From NCBI GenBank assembly GCA_040758635.1, contig JBFLVI010000006.1, forward strand, positions 9,466 through 73,465: a DNA stretch of 64,000 bases, in the 5' to 3' direction. The notes beneath the pieces are model-generated. The model was not told where the DNA came from. It was given only the letters and a program-made list of their open reading frames with translations, and ran no database searches. Source of the DNA: Yes71-27 sp040758635. Lineage in GTDB: Bacteria; Bacillota; Desulfotomaculia; Desulfotomaculales; Ammonificaceae. Positions 50,079-58,554 of the stretch are shown here, in pieces. Each line of letters starts with the position of its first letter. The stretch's first letter is position 1. The position numbers were made by a program, and so were the translations under genes.

Positions 50079-50440
50079 GTTCCTTTTTAACGTTAAAAAC
50101 CGAACGTAACCTTTTCATCATTTTTCAGAGGAGTCGTTCACGACGATTAATCGTCGCCACTCAAGCCTGAACAAGGACTGGATTTACGGGTCAGAGGCCG
50201 GAAGCCAGAATCCAGAAGAAGAGGTAGAATTAAATTTAGAACTTAGAACTTAAAACGGACCTTAAAGGTCTGTCAGTACAAGGTTGAACGTCTATTTTAG
50301 TAAGCCGCGCGGGCTTTGTGAAAGAGTGAAAATCAACATAGCAAGCAGCGATTTACCTGTTGCCAGACATCTATTTTATGGATTCACTGAGTTCTTGGCG
50401 TCTTGACGGTGAATCTACTTAGGCTTAAGAGGGGGTTAAA
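50079..50440. other. 362-base repeat-rich gap inside the cob locus
   Basis: No gene seen. It holds an inverted copy of the 32818-32847 word (50131-50160), GTCAGAGGCCGGAAGCCAGAA-type dispersed repeat sequence (about 50189-50250) and an inverted copy of the 32853-32871 word (50280-50298). There is also a dyad GATTCAC (50381-50387) / GTGAATC (50409-50415) just before the cbiL ribosome site. No clear promoter or terminator, so cbiL onward may still depend on the riboswitch promoter. Confidence 0.55.
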
Positions 50441-51136
50441 ATGGCCACGCTTTACGGGGTGGGAATAGGCCCCGGCGATCCGGAACTGGTGACTTTGAAG
50501 GCCCTGCGGGTGATCCGGCGGGTGCCGGTTATCTGTGCACCCCATACGCGCCAGGAAGGGGAGAGCATCGCGGGGGAGATTGTGGCGGCGGTACTGTCGC
50601 CGGAAGTAATGCGGGGCAAAGAGTTCCTCACGCTTCATTTCCCGATGACCCGCGATAAGGTGCTGCTGGAGAGGGCCTGGGAAGAGGCGGCGCAGCAGGT
50701 GGTGCAACACCTCCAAGCAGGGACGGACGTGGCTTTCGTAACCCTGGGCGACCCTTCTTTTTACAGCACTTATCCTTATCTGGAACGGGCGGTGCGGTCG
50801 CTTTTTCCGGAGGTGCGGACCGAAGTTGTTCCGGGGGTGACCTCTTTTTCGGCCTGCGCGGCGGCGGGAGGGGCGGCGGTGCAGGGAAACGAACGCCTGG
50901 CGGTGGTGCCGGTGACAGGGGCAGATGATCTGGAGGCGGTGGTGCGGGATTTTAATTGCACCATCCTGTTGAAGGCGGGCCGTCATTTGGATGAAGTGCG
51001 GAAAGTGCTGGATAAGATAGGGTTGCAGGACAAGGCGCAACTTTACGAACGGTGCGGTTTCGCGGGGGCACGGCAGGGACCACTCGGGGAGTTTGCGGAG
51101 GCCGATTACCTTTCGCTGGTGGTGGTAAAGAAATGA
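50441..51136 (+). CDS. cbiL: Cobalt-factor II C20-methyltransferase
   Basis: SAM-dependent tetrapyrrole methylase, 231 residues: MATLYGVGIGPGDPELVTLKALRVI, the CbiL/CobI-type DVAFVTLGDPSFYSTY and VVPGVTSFSACAAA. It adds the C20 methyl to cobalt-factor II, an early committed step. ATG follows AGAGGGGG. The stop overlaps the cbiF start (ATGA). Confidence 0.94.
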   Translation: MATLYGVGIGPGDPELVTLKALRVIRRVPVICAPHTRQEGESIAGEIVAAVLSPEVMRGKEFLTLHFPMTRDKVLLERAWEEAAQQVVQHLQAGTDVAFVTLGDPSFYSTYPYLERAVRSLFPEVRTEVVPGVTSFSACAAAGGAAVQGNERLAVVPVTGADDLEAVVRDFNCTILLKAGRHLDEVRKVLDKIGLQDKAQLYERCGFAGARQGPLGEFAEADYLSLVVVKK

Positions 51137-51894
51137 CCCCGGTCTATTTTGTGGGTGCGGGACCCGGCGACCCGGAACTCATTACGATGAAAGGGGCGCG
51201 GCTTTTGGCCGAAGCGGACGTGGTGGTTTACGCCGGTTCCCTCATCCCGGAGGCGGTTTTGCGACACACCCGCCCGGAGGCGACGCTTCACAACAGCGCC
51301 GGGCTCAACCGGGAGGAAATTGTTCGGATCCTGGTAGAGGCGTGGCGGGCGGGGAAAAGGGTGGTGCGGCTTTCTTCCGGTGATCCCAGTCTTTATGGGG
51401 CTGTTGCGGAGTTGATGGCGCTGCTTGACAAGGCCGGGGTTCCTTATGAAGTTGTGCCGGGGGTGAGTTCCTTCTTGGCGGCGGCCGCCCGGCTAAGAAA
51501 AGAGTTTACCTTGCCCGGTGTAAGCCAGACGGTTATTTTAAGCCGGATGGCCGGACGGACGCCGGTGCCGGAAAAAGAAAGACTTGCGGCGCTCGCGCGC
51601 CACGGAGCAAGCCTCTGCCTCTTTCTGAGCGTGCACCTGATTGAAGAAGTGGCTGCGGCCCTCGCTGCAGGCTACCCGCCCCAGACGCCGGTGGCGGTAG
51701 TGGAGAGGGTCACGTGGCCGGAGGAGAGGGTTATCTGCTGCCGTCTTGAAGAGTTGGTGGCGGCGGTACGGGAAGCGGGGGTAGAAAAGACGGCCCTCAT
51801 CCTGGTGGGGGAATTTCTGACCGCGCGGGGTGAGCCTTCGCGTCTTTATGATCCGGAGTTCAGTCACGGGCGCAGGGGGAAAGAGAAAGGATGA
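51133..51894 (+). CDS. cbiF: Cobalt-precorrin-4 C11-methyltransferase
   Basis: 253-residue tetrapyrrole methylase: MTPVYFVGAGPGDPELITMKGARLL, VVYAGSLIPEAVL, RLSSGDPSLYGA, EVVPGVSSFLAAAA and ILSRMAGRTPVPEKERL, all typical of CbiF/CobM. ATG at 51133 is chosen because the longer frame is cbiL read out of frame. Confidence 0.95.
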   Translation: MTPVYFVGAGPGDPELITMKGARLLAEADVVVYAGSLIPEAVLRHTRPEATLHNSAGLNREEIVRILVEAWRAGKRVVRLSSGDPSLYGAVAELMALLDKAGVPYEVVPGVSSFLAAAARLRKEFTLPGVSQTVILSRMAGRTPVPEKERLAALARHGASLCLFLSVHLIEEVAAALAAGYPPQTPVAVVERVTWPEERVICCRLEELVAAVREAGVEKTALILVGEFLTARGEPSRLYDPEFSHGRRGKEKG

Positions 51895-51904
51895 GGGATG
51901 AGGG

Positions 51905-52969
51905 ATGAAGCGTGAAGGGTTGGCGGTCATAGTTTTGGGCGCGCGGGGTTACGTCTTAGGGGAGCGGATCGCCGGTTTTTTCGGGAACGGGGAGATACAG
52001 ATTTATGCACCGGCAAAGCTCGGTTGCGGTAAGGCCTACCGGTCGCTGAAAGAACAGGTAGCGGAGCTTTTTGTCCAGGCGGGCGGGCTGGTCTTTATCG
52101 GGACGGTGGGGATCGCCGTACGCCTTATCGCGCCGCACCTCAAGGATAAATTCACCGACCCCCCGGTGGTGGTACTGGACGAGGCGGGGCGTTTTGCGGT
52201 CTGCCTTCTCGGGGGGCATCACGGCGGCAACGACCTCACGGAAAAGGTGGCGGCGGCGGTCGGCGCCTGCCCGGTGGTGACCACGGCCAGCGACCTCCTC
52301 GGACGACCGGCGATAGATCTTTTTGCGGCGCGGTTCAACCTGGGCTTCGAACCGCGCAAGCACCTTGCCGCGGTAGCGCGGGCGCTGGTGGAAGGAGAGC
52401 GGGTGGCGGTTCTCTGGGATGGGGAGTTGCCGCTGGTGGATTACTGGTGGCCGCCGGAGGTCGGCGTTTTCCCCTGGCGGGCGGGGGCCGGTTTTCCGAG
52501 AGGATTTGCAGCCTGGGTGGTGGTCACCGAGCAGGAGGTAACGCCTCCGGTAGTTCCTTGTCTTGTCCTCCGGCCCCGCCGGTACATAGTCGGGGTGGGT
52601 TGCCGCCGCCAGAGCCCGGCGGCCAAAATCCTGGGCGCTGTGGAGCAGGTAATGGCGGGCGCGGGGTTATCCCTCCGGGGTATTCGAGAACTTGCCACGG
52701 TCGACCTGAAAAAGGGCGAAGAAGGGTTGCTGGCGGCGGCGGATGAGTTGGGGGTTCCGGTGCGTTTCCTGGACGTGGGGGTGCTGAAAGCGGTAGAAGC
52801 GAAGCTCGAACCCGGAGCGGTTCAGGAGGGTGCTTTTGTAAAAGAAAAAGTGGGGGTGGGAAACGTATGCGAACTGGCGGCCCTGGCGGCGGGAGGAGAA
52901 GAACTGGTGATCTGGAAGACCGTCTTCCCCGGCGTTACAGTGGCAGTGGCCCGGGCGCCCTGGCCGTAG
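51905..52969 (+). CDS. cbiG: Cobalt-precorrin-5A hydrolase
   Basis: Opens the ring-contraction lactone and releases acetaldehyde in the anaerobic pathway. 354 residues with the N-terminal CbiG domain (FIGTVGIAVRLIAPHLKDKFTDPPVVVLDEAGRFAVCLLGGHHGGND) and C-terminal cobalamin-synthesis G domain (VGVGCRRQSPAAKILGAVEQ, ELATVDLKKGEEGLLAAADELG). ATG 51905 follows a GGGATGAGGGATGA repeat. The final 100 bases overlap the frame used for cbiH. Confidence 0.93.
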   Translation: MKREGLAVIVLGARGYVLGERIAGFFGNGEIQIYAPAKLGCGKAYRSLKEQVAELFVQAGGLVFIGTVGIAVRLIAPHLKDKFTDPPVVVLDEAGRFAVCLLGGHHGGNDLTEKVAAAVGACPVVTTASDLLGRPAIDLFAARFNLGFEPRKHLAAVARALVEGERVAVLWDGELPLVDYWWPPEVGVFPWRAGAGFPRGFAAWVVVTEQEVTPPVVPCLVLRPRRYIVGVGCRRQSPAAKILGAVEQVMAGAGLSLRGIRELATVDLKKGEEGLLAAADELGVPVRFLDVGVLKAVEAKLEPGAVQEGAFVKEKVGVGNVCELAALAAGGEELVIWKTVFPGVTVAVARAPWP

Positions 52970-53676
52970 TGGGCATCGGCCCGGGCCGGGCGAACGAAAT
53001 GACGCCGCGCGCCGAACAGGCCCTGAAAGAGGCCGAGGTGGTGGTGGGTTACCGCACCTATCTCGACCTGGTGCGTCGGTTGCTTCCCGGGAAAGAGGTT
53101 GTGGGAAGCGGGATGCGGGAAGAGGTGGCCAGGGCACGGGAGGCAGTGGCGCGGGCTGCGGCGGGGGCGCAGGTGGCGGTCGTGTCGGGCGGGGATCCGG
53201 GGGTCTACGGAATGGCCGCGCCGGTGCTGGAGGCTGCTGCCGCGGCGGAAGTACCCGTTACGGTAGTGCCGGGAGTGACGGCGGCTACGGCGGCGGCGGC
53301 GCTTTTGGGGGCGCCGCTCGGGCATGATTTCGCCGTGGTGAGTTTAAGCGACCTTTTAACTCCCTGGTCGGTTATTGAAAAACGGCTGCGGGCGGTGGTG
53401 GAGGCCGATTTCGTCCTCGTTCTCTACAACCCGGCAAGTTCCCGGCGGCAGGATAAGTGGCGGCGTGCTTTGGTGGTCATCCGGGAGAGGCGCCCGCCGG
53501 AAACACCGGTGGGAGTAGTCTGGGATGCCGGTCGGGAAGGCGAGCGGAAGGTCGTTTGTAACCTCGCCACGGTGGCCGAATTCCCGGTGGACATGCGGGC
53601 GCTGGTGATCATCGGGAATTCGCAGACCTACGTCGCCAACGGGGCGATGATCACGCCGCGGGGGTATAAGTGGTGA
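52867..53676 (+). CDS. cbiH: Cobalt-factor III C17-methyltransferase
   Basis: Ring-contracting tetrapyrrole methylase. The recognisable protein begins at ALAVVGIGPGRANEMTPRAEQALKEAEVVVGY and continues with VVSGGDPGVYGMAAPVLE, VVPGVTAATAAAALLGAPLGHDFAVVSLSDLLTPW and LYNPASSRR. The start is unclear. The only codons that keep the first strand are ATG 52867, with GGGGGTGGG upstream but an unusual 103-base overlap with cbiG, or a non-standard CTG at 52960. GTG at 52969 would remove the first strand. I give the ATG, with the 30-odd extra residues unlikely to be conserved. Confidence 0.88.
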   Translation: MRTGGPGGGRRRTGDLEDRLPRRYSGSGPGALAVVGIGPGRANEMTPRAEQALKEAEVVVGYRTYLDLVRRLLPGKEVVGSGMREEVARAREAVARAAAGAQVAVVSGGDPGVYGMAAPVLEAAAAAEVPVTVVPGVTAATAAAALLGAPLGHDFAVVSLSDLLTPWSVIEKRLRAVVEADFVLVLYNPASSRRQDKWRRALVVIRERRPPETPVGVVWDAGREGERKVVCNLATVAEFPVDMRALVIIGNSQTYVANGAMITPRGYKW

Positions 53677-54458
53677 TCCTCATTTTGGGGGGTACGACCG
53701 AAGGGAGAGAGGCGGCGCGGCTTCTCGCGTCCGCCGGTTGGCCGGTTTTGGTGAGTGTAGCCACGCCCTACGGCGCGGAGCTGGCCGGGCGGGATTTTGC
53801 CGGGGAGGTCCTCGCCGGGCGGCGGGATGCGGCCGGTTTTGCCGCGCTCCTTGAGGAGCGCAGGGTTGCGGTCGTGGTTGACGCCAGCCATCCCTTCGCG
53901 GTGGAGGCCCGGCGGAACGCCCGGCGGGCGGCGGCGGCCTGCCGGGTGGCGTACCTGCGCTTCACCCGCCCGCCGGAGCCGCTACCCGGTCATCCGCTGG
54001 TAAGAACCGCTCCCGATTTCACGGCGGCGGCGGAGGTGGCGGTGGCGCACGGCCCGGTAATTTTTTTAGCGACCGGAAGCAAAACGCTGCCCTTTTTTCT
54101 GCCGGCGGCGCGGGCGGCGGGCTGCCGCGTGGTGGCGCGGGTGCTGCCCGAACCAGAAGCGATTGGCGCGTGCCGGGAGCAGGGTCTTTTGCCGCGCGAT
54201 ATCGTGGCGCTGCAGGGGCCGGTTGCGGAAGAGCTCAACCGGGCGCTGTTCAAAGCTTTTGGGGCAACGGTGGTGGTGACGAAGGAAAGCGGTGCCCGCG
54301 GGGGGCAGGGGGCGAAGATTAGGGCGGCGCTTGGCCTCGGAATCCCGGTGGTGGTGGTGCGCCGGCCGCCGGAGGAACCGGGGGCTCTTTATGAATTAGC
54401 GGAGCTGTTTGAAGAGGTAGCTAAAGTTTTAAGGAGGAGAAGGCTTTGGAGGGAATAG
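53670..54458 (+). CDS. cbiJ: Cobalt-precorrin-6A reductase
   Basis: NAD(P)H-dependent reductase, 262 residues: LILGGTTEGREAARLLA, VVDASHPFAVEARRNARRAAAA, YLRFTRPP, VIFLATGSKTLPFF and VVTKESGARGGQGAKIRAAL are the CbiJ/CobK signatures. GTG at 53670 or 53673, overlapping the cbiH stop. Confidence 0.94.
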   Translation: MVILILGGTTEGREAARLLASAGWPVLVSVATPYGAELAGRDFAGEVLAGRRDAAGFAALLEERRVAVVVDASHPFAVEARRNARRAAAACRVAYLRFTRPPEPLPGHPLVRTAPDFTAAAEVAVAHGPVIFLATGSKTLPFFLPAARAAGCRVVARVLPEPEAIGACREQGLLPRDIVALQGPVAEELNRALFKAFGATVVVTKESGARGGQGAKIRAALGLGIPVVVVRRPPEEPGALYELAELFEEVAKVLRRRRLWRE

Positions 54459-54835
54459 TAATCCTCGGGCACGGCAGCCGGGCGGCGGTTGACGAGGCGA
54501 ACGATTTTCTGGAATTAGTGGCAGCGGAAGTCAAAAAGATTTTCTGCACCGCGCGGGTCGAGCCGGCCTGGATGAACCCCAAATCGCAGCGGCAGAACCT
54601 CTTTCAGGCGGTGGACAGGCTGGTGGCCGAAGGGGCGAGGCGGATTATTGTGGCACCGGTTTTCCTCACCGATGGGCTGCACATCCGGAAGGATATCCCG
54701 GAAGATCTGGCGGCACTCAGGGAGCAGTATCCGGGTGTGGAGTTTCGTTTCGCCCGCAACCTCGGCTTTGATGCGCGGATCGTGGCGATCTTGGCAGAGC
54801 GGATCGGGGAGGTGCGCGATGAAGTTTCTTGCTGA
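54446..54835 (+). CDS. cbiX: Sirohydrochlorin cobaltochelatase (short CbiX)
   Basis: Single-domain chelatase of 129 residues that inserts Co2+ into sirohydrochlorin. Active-site histidines expected for the CbiX short form are H9 (GHGSR) and H79 (GLHIRKDIP). The start is TTG at 54446 after AAGGAGGAG. It would act as a homodimer. The start overlaps cbiJ by 13 bases. Confidence 0.93.
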   Translation: MEGIVILGHGSRAAVDEANDFLELVAAEVKKIFCTARVEPAWMNPKSQRQNLFQAVDRLVAEGARRIIVAPVFLTDGLHIRKDIPEDLAALREQYPGVEFRFARNLGFDARIVAILAERIGEVRDEVSC

Positions 54836-55445
54836 CCCGCGTGCTATTGAAGCCCGGAGTATGGAACTGGTCGAAGAACTGCTCCGGCCCTGGGAGGGCT
54901 CCTTTACCCCGGAGGAGCTTCGGGTGGTAAAAAGGGTGGTGCATACCACCGGCGATCCAAAATGTGCGGGCGAACTGGTCTTCCGGAACGCCCCGGTGGC
55001 GGCCGGTATTGCCGCCCTGCACCGGAGGGCGACGCTTATCTGCGACGTAAAAATGGTGGCCGCCGGGATCCGCGCCCGGTTGCCGGAAGGAGTCGCAAGC
55101 CGGGTGGCGGTCGAGGAACCGGGCGTGGCGGAAGAAGCCGCCCGGCAGAAGGTCACGCGGGCGCTGGCGGGGGTGCGACGGCTGCGGAAGGTCTTGCCGG
55201 GGAGCATCGTGGCGGTAGGCAACGCCCCGACGGCCCTTTTCGGGGTGCTGGAGCTTTACGGGGCGGGGATGCGGCCGGCGCTGGTTATCGGTACGCCCGT
55301 GGGTTTCGTCGGTGCGGCGGAGGCCAAAGAGGCGCTGCTGGCCACCGGTTTACCGGCGATAGTGCTGCGTGGCACCCGCGGCGGCAGCGCCGTCGCCGCG
55401 GCGGTGGTCAACGCGCTGGCGGCCCTGGCTGTAGAGAAGGGTTGA
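54819..55445 (+). CDS. cbiC: Cobalt-precorrin-8 methylmutase
   Basis: Moves the C11 methyl to C12 to give cobyrinate. 208 residues with the catalytic histidine H42 in RVVHTTGDP, CDVKMVAAGI, VGNAPTALFGVLEL and GTPVGFVGAAEAKEAL. ATG 54819 after GGGGAGGTG, overlapping cbiX by 17 bases. Confidence 0.95.
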   Translation: MKFLADPRAIEARSMELVEELLRPWEGSFTPEELRVVKRVVHTTGDPKCAGELVFRNAPVAAGIAALHRRATLICDVKMVAAGIRARLPEGVASRVAVEEPGVAEEAARQKVTRALAGVRRLRKVLPGSIVAVGNAPTALFGVLELYGAGMRPALVIGTPVGFVGAAEAKEALLATGLPAIVLRGTRGGSAVAAAVVNALAALAVEKG

Positions 55446-55449
55446 ACCT

Positions 55450-55487
55450 GCCTGTGCGTCGCACCTCCCTGCGCGCAGCGCACAGGC
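55450..55487. repeat. Perfect hairpin between cbiC and cobQ
   Basis: GCCTGTGCG (55450-55458) / CGCACAGGC (55479-55487) with a 20-nt loop that is itself GC-palindromic (GCGCGCAGCG). No T tract follows, so it is not a typical terminator; it resembles a REP-type hairpin or an RNA-processing/stability element within the operon. Confidence 0.55.
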
Positions 55488-55585
55488 AAGCGCAGACAGG
55501 GGCGGTTCACGCCGGCTTTGGTCAAATGCTCTTTTTAAGTGGGCGCGACGCGGATGGTGGTAAAATTTCAAAGGGAGCAGAGATT

Positions 55586-57085
55586 TTGGCGCGGGCGCTG
55601 ATGGTTCAGGGTACGGCTTCCAACGTGGGGAAAAGTATTCTCGTGACGGCGCTGTGCCGCATCTTCCGGCAGGACGGCTACCGGGTGGCGCCGTTCAAAG
55701 CGCAGAATATGTCCCTGAACGCTTACGTCACTGTGGATGGCGGCGAAATCGGCCGCGCCCAGGGAGTGCAGGCGGAAGCGGCGGGTGCGGTGGCAACGGT
55801 GGATATGAATCCGGTGTTGTTGAAGCCCAAAGGGGATAGCGTGGCGCAGGTTATTCTCCACGGGCGGCCGGTCGGGGATTTTTCGGCGCAGGATTACCGG
55901 GAGGAATACCTCGAAGTGGCGTGGGCGGCGGTGGAGGAGAGTTTTGCGCGCCTCAGGAACCGGTACGACGTGATCGTTATCGAGGGAGCGGGTAGCCCTG
56001 CCGAGGTTAACCTGCGGGAAAAAGATATCGCCAACATGCGGGTGGCGGCGCTGGCCGGTGCACCGGTGATTCTCATCGCCGACATTGACCGCGGGGGTGT
56101 CTTCGCCCAGCTTGTGGGGACGCTCCAGCTTCTTCCTCCGGGGGAGGCGGTACGCGTTCGGGCATTCGTGATCAATAAGTTCCGCGGGGATTTAAGCATC
56201 CTGGAACCGGGTCTGCGCTTTCTGGAGGAGGAAACGGGACAGCCCGTACTGGGGGTGCTTCCTTACCTGCCGGGTCTGGGGGTGGCAGCGGAGGATTCGG
56301 TAAGCCTTCAGGCCGGGATTGTGCGTCCGGAGGCGCAGTTGGAAATCGCGGTCGTCCGGCTGCCGCGCATCGCCAATTTTGACGACTTCGACCCCCTGCT
56401 GCTCGAACCGGACGTTTCTTTGCGCTTCGTTCACCACCCTTCCCTTTTGGGTACGCCCGATTTACTTGTTCTTCCCGGGACGAAGAACACCGTTGCCGAC
56501 CTCCGGTGGCTCTTCGAGAGCGGGTGGGCGGAGGTTATCCGCCGGAGGGCGGCCGGCGGGATGCCCGTTTTAGGCGTCTGCGGGGGGTACCAGATGCTGG
56601 GGAAGGAGATCAGCGACCCGGAAGGGCTGGAGGACGAGGCCGGCACCTTTCCCGGACTCGGGCTGCTCGATACGGTTACCGTTTTCCGCCCGGAAAAGGT
56701 TACGGTGCGGCGCCGCGGCGTGGTGGCCGGTACCGGGATGCTTGGTGGATTGGCGGGCGCACGGGTTGACGGATACGAGATCCACGCCGGGGAAACCTTC
56801 TTGGGCACGGGAGCAACCGCGGTTTTCTTCTTGGAGTCAAGTGGCGGGGAAGTGGCGGAGGGAGCCTCTCAGGGAATGGTTTGGGGGACTTATCTCCACG
56901 GGCTTTTCGAGTCGGACGGGTTTCGCCGCGGATTTCTAAATCTTTTGCGGCAGCAGCGGGGACTGCCGCCGGCGGATTTCGGGATCTCCTACGCCCGGCA
57001 CAAGGAGGCGAGTTTCGACCGGTTGGCTGCGGCGGTACGGGAGCACCTGCGGCTGGGGGAGATTTACCGGTGGCTGAATCTTTAG
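55586..57085 (+). CDS. cobQ: Cobyric acid synthase
   Basis: ATP-dependent glutamine amidotransferase that amidates four side chains of adenosylcobyrinic diamide. 499 residues. N-terminal dethiobiotin-synthase-like domain (MVQGTASNVGKSILVTALCRI, GAGSPAEVNL, ADIDRGGVFA, VINKFRGD) and C-terminal class I amidotransferase domain with the cysteine in LGVCGGYQMLG and the histidine in GTYLHGLFE. TTG at 55586 after AAGGGAG gives the family N terminus MARALMVQGT. Confidence 0.95.
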   Translation: MARALMVQGTASNVGKSILVTALCRIFRQDGYRVAPFKAQNMSLNAYVTVDGGEIGRAQGVQAEAAGAVATVDMNPVLLKPKGDSVAQVILHGRPVGDFSAQDYREEYLEVAWAAVEESFARLRNRYDVIVIEGAGSPAEVNLREKDIANMRVAALAGAPVILIADIDRGGVFAQLVGTLQLLPPGEAVRVRAFVINKFRGDLSILEPGLRFLEEETGQPVLGVLPYLPGLGVAAEDSVSLQAGIVRPEAQLEIAVVRLPRIANFDDFDPLLLEPDVSLRFVHHPSLLGTPDLLVLPGTKNTVADLRWLFESGWAEVIRRRAAGGMPVLGVCGGYQMLGKEISDPEGLEDEAGTFPGLGLLDTVTVFRPEKVTVRRRGVVAGTGMLGGLAGARVDGYEIHAGETFLGTGATAVFFLESSGGEVAEGASQGMVWGTYLHGLFESDGFRRGFLNLLRQQRGLPPADFGISYARHKEASFDRLAAAVREHLRLGEIYRWLNL

Positions 57086-57125
57086 TCAACCTTGCCTTGC
57101 TCGGTTTGCGGGTTCGAGGGAGGGG

Positions 57126-58508
57126 ATGGTTTTGCGGCGGGTGGTGGTTGCCGGGGTTTCCAGCGGCGCCGGAAAGACAACGGTGGCCGTGGGGCTGATG
57201 GCGGCGCTTGCGGCACGGGGTCTCAGGGTGCAGGGTTTCAAGACGGGGCCCGATTATATAGACCCCGGGTTTCACACGGCGGCCACCGGGCGGCCTTCCC
57301 GGAACTTAGATACGTGGATGCTCTCGGCAGACGCGGTACGGGAGGTTTTTCTGCGGGGGTGCCGGGGGGCGGATGTCGCCGTAATCGAGGGGGTTATGGG
57401 CCTTTTTGACGGCCTGGGGCCCGAAAGCCAGCTAGGAAGTACGGCGCATCTGGCGAAGCTCTTGCACGCGCCTGTTATCCTGGTTATGGACGTCCGCGGG
57501 ATGGGGACTTCGGCGGCGGCGGTGGTTTTGGGGTTTAAAAACCTCGATCCGGCGGTCAACCTTGCGGGGGTAATCATCACTTTTACCGGGAGCGAGCGGC
57601 ACGCGGCGCTGGTACGGGAGGCGGTGGAGGAAAAGACGGGGGTGCCGGTGCTGGGAGCCTTGAAGCGTGACTCGGGGCTCGGCTTGCCGGAAAGGCACCT
57701 GGGCCTGGTACCGGTTTATGAGACGGCGGCGGTACGGGAGCGCATCGGGCTGATCGCGGCGGCAGTAGCCGGTGGGGTAAACCTGGACGCCGTTCTGCGG
57801 GTGGCAGAGGCGCCGCCGGTTCCGGAGCCGGCAGGAACCGTTTTTCCCACAGACCCGGTGCCGCCGCGGGTGCGCATCGCGGTTGCCCGGGACGCGGCCT
57901 TCAGCTTTTATTATCCCGAAAACCTGGAGCTTTTGGAAGCCTTTGGTGCGGAACTCGCCTTTTTCAGCCCCCTCGCGGACCGCAAGCTGCCGCCGGGTAC
58001 GGCGGGGCTTTACTTGGGCGGCGGGTTTCCGGAGGTTTTCGCAGAGGAGTTGGCGGCCAATGCGTCCCTGCGCCGCGAGGTAGAGGCGGCGGTGGCGGCC
58101 GGGATGCCCACGGTTGCGGAGTGCGGCGGGCTGATCTACCTGTGCGAAACCATCGAGTGCAACGGTGCGGCATACGCGATGGCGGGGGTGCTGCCGGCCC
58201 GGGTGGTGCTGACCCGGAGGCTTCAACGCCTCGGTTACGCGGAGGCGGAAGCGCTGGAAGAAAGCTGTCTCTGTCGCCGGGGAGAGACGCTCCGGGGGCA
58301 CGTTTTTCATTATTCAAGGCTGGACTGGCGGGGGGTACGGCCCCCTGCCGCCTACCGGCTGCGCTTCGGCTCCGGAGCCGTTCAGGAGGACGGGGCGGTC
58401 TGTAAGAATCTTGTGGCCGCTTACCTGCACCTTCACTTTTTGAACCGTCCCGAAACGGCGAAGCGGTTTGTTGATTTCTGCAGCGGCTATGCCGGGCGAG
58501 TTGGTTAG
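57126..58508 (+). CDS. cbiA: Cobyrinic acid a,c-diamide synthase
   Basis: 460 residues; amidates the a and c side chains of cobyrinate in the anaerobic pathway. N-terminal P-loop domain VAGVSSGAGKTTVAVGLMAAL, FKTGPDYIDPGFH, EGVMGLFDG; C-terminal triad-type amidotransferase domain GGGFPEVFAEEL, VAECGGLIYLCE and the HVFHYSRL histidine region. ATG 57126, 40 bases after cobQ. Confidence 0.94.
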   Translation: MVLRRVVVAGVSSGAGKTTVAVGLMAALAARGLRVQGFKTGPDYIDPGFHTAATGRPSRNLDTWMLSADAVREVFLRGCRGADVAVIEGVMGLFDGLGPESQLGSTAHLAKLLHAPVILVMDVRGMGTSAAAVVLGFKNLDPAVNLAGVIITFTGSERHAALVREAVEEKTGVPVLGALKRDSGLGLPERHLGLVPVYETAAVRERIGLIAAAVAGGVNLDAVLRVAEAPPVPEPAGTVFPTDPVPPRVRIAVARDAAFSFYYPENLELLEAFGAELAFFSPLADRKLPPGTAGLYLGGGFPEVFAEELAANASLRREVEAAVAAGMPTVAECGGLIYLCETIECNGAAYAMAGVLPARVVLTRRLQRLGYAEAEALEESCLCRRGETLRGHVFHYSRLDWRGVRPPAAYRLRFGSGAVQEDGAVCKNLVAAYLHLHFLNRPETAKRFVDFCSGYAGRVG

Positions 58509-58554
58509 ATTTCCGCCGGTGTGGCATTTTAGCGCGAAAAGAGGTATATTACTT

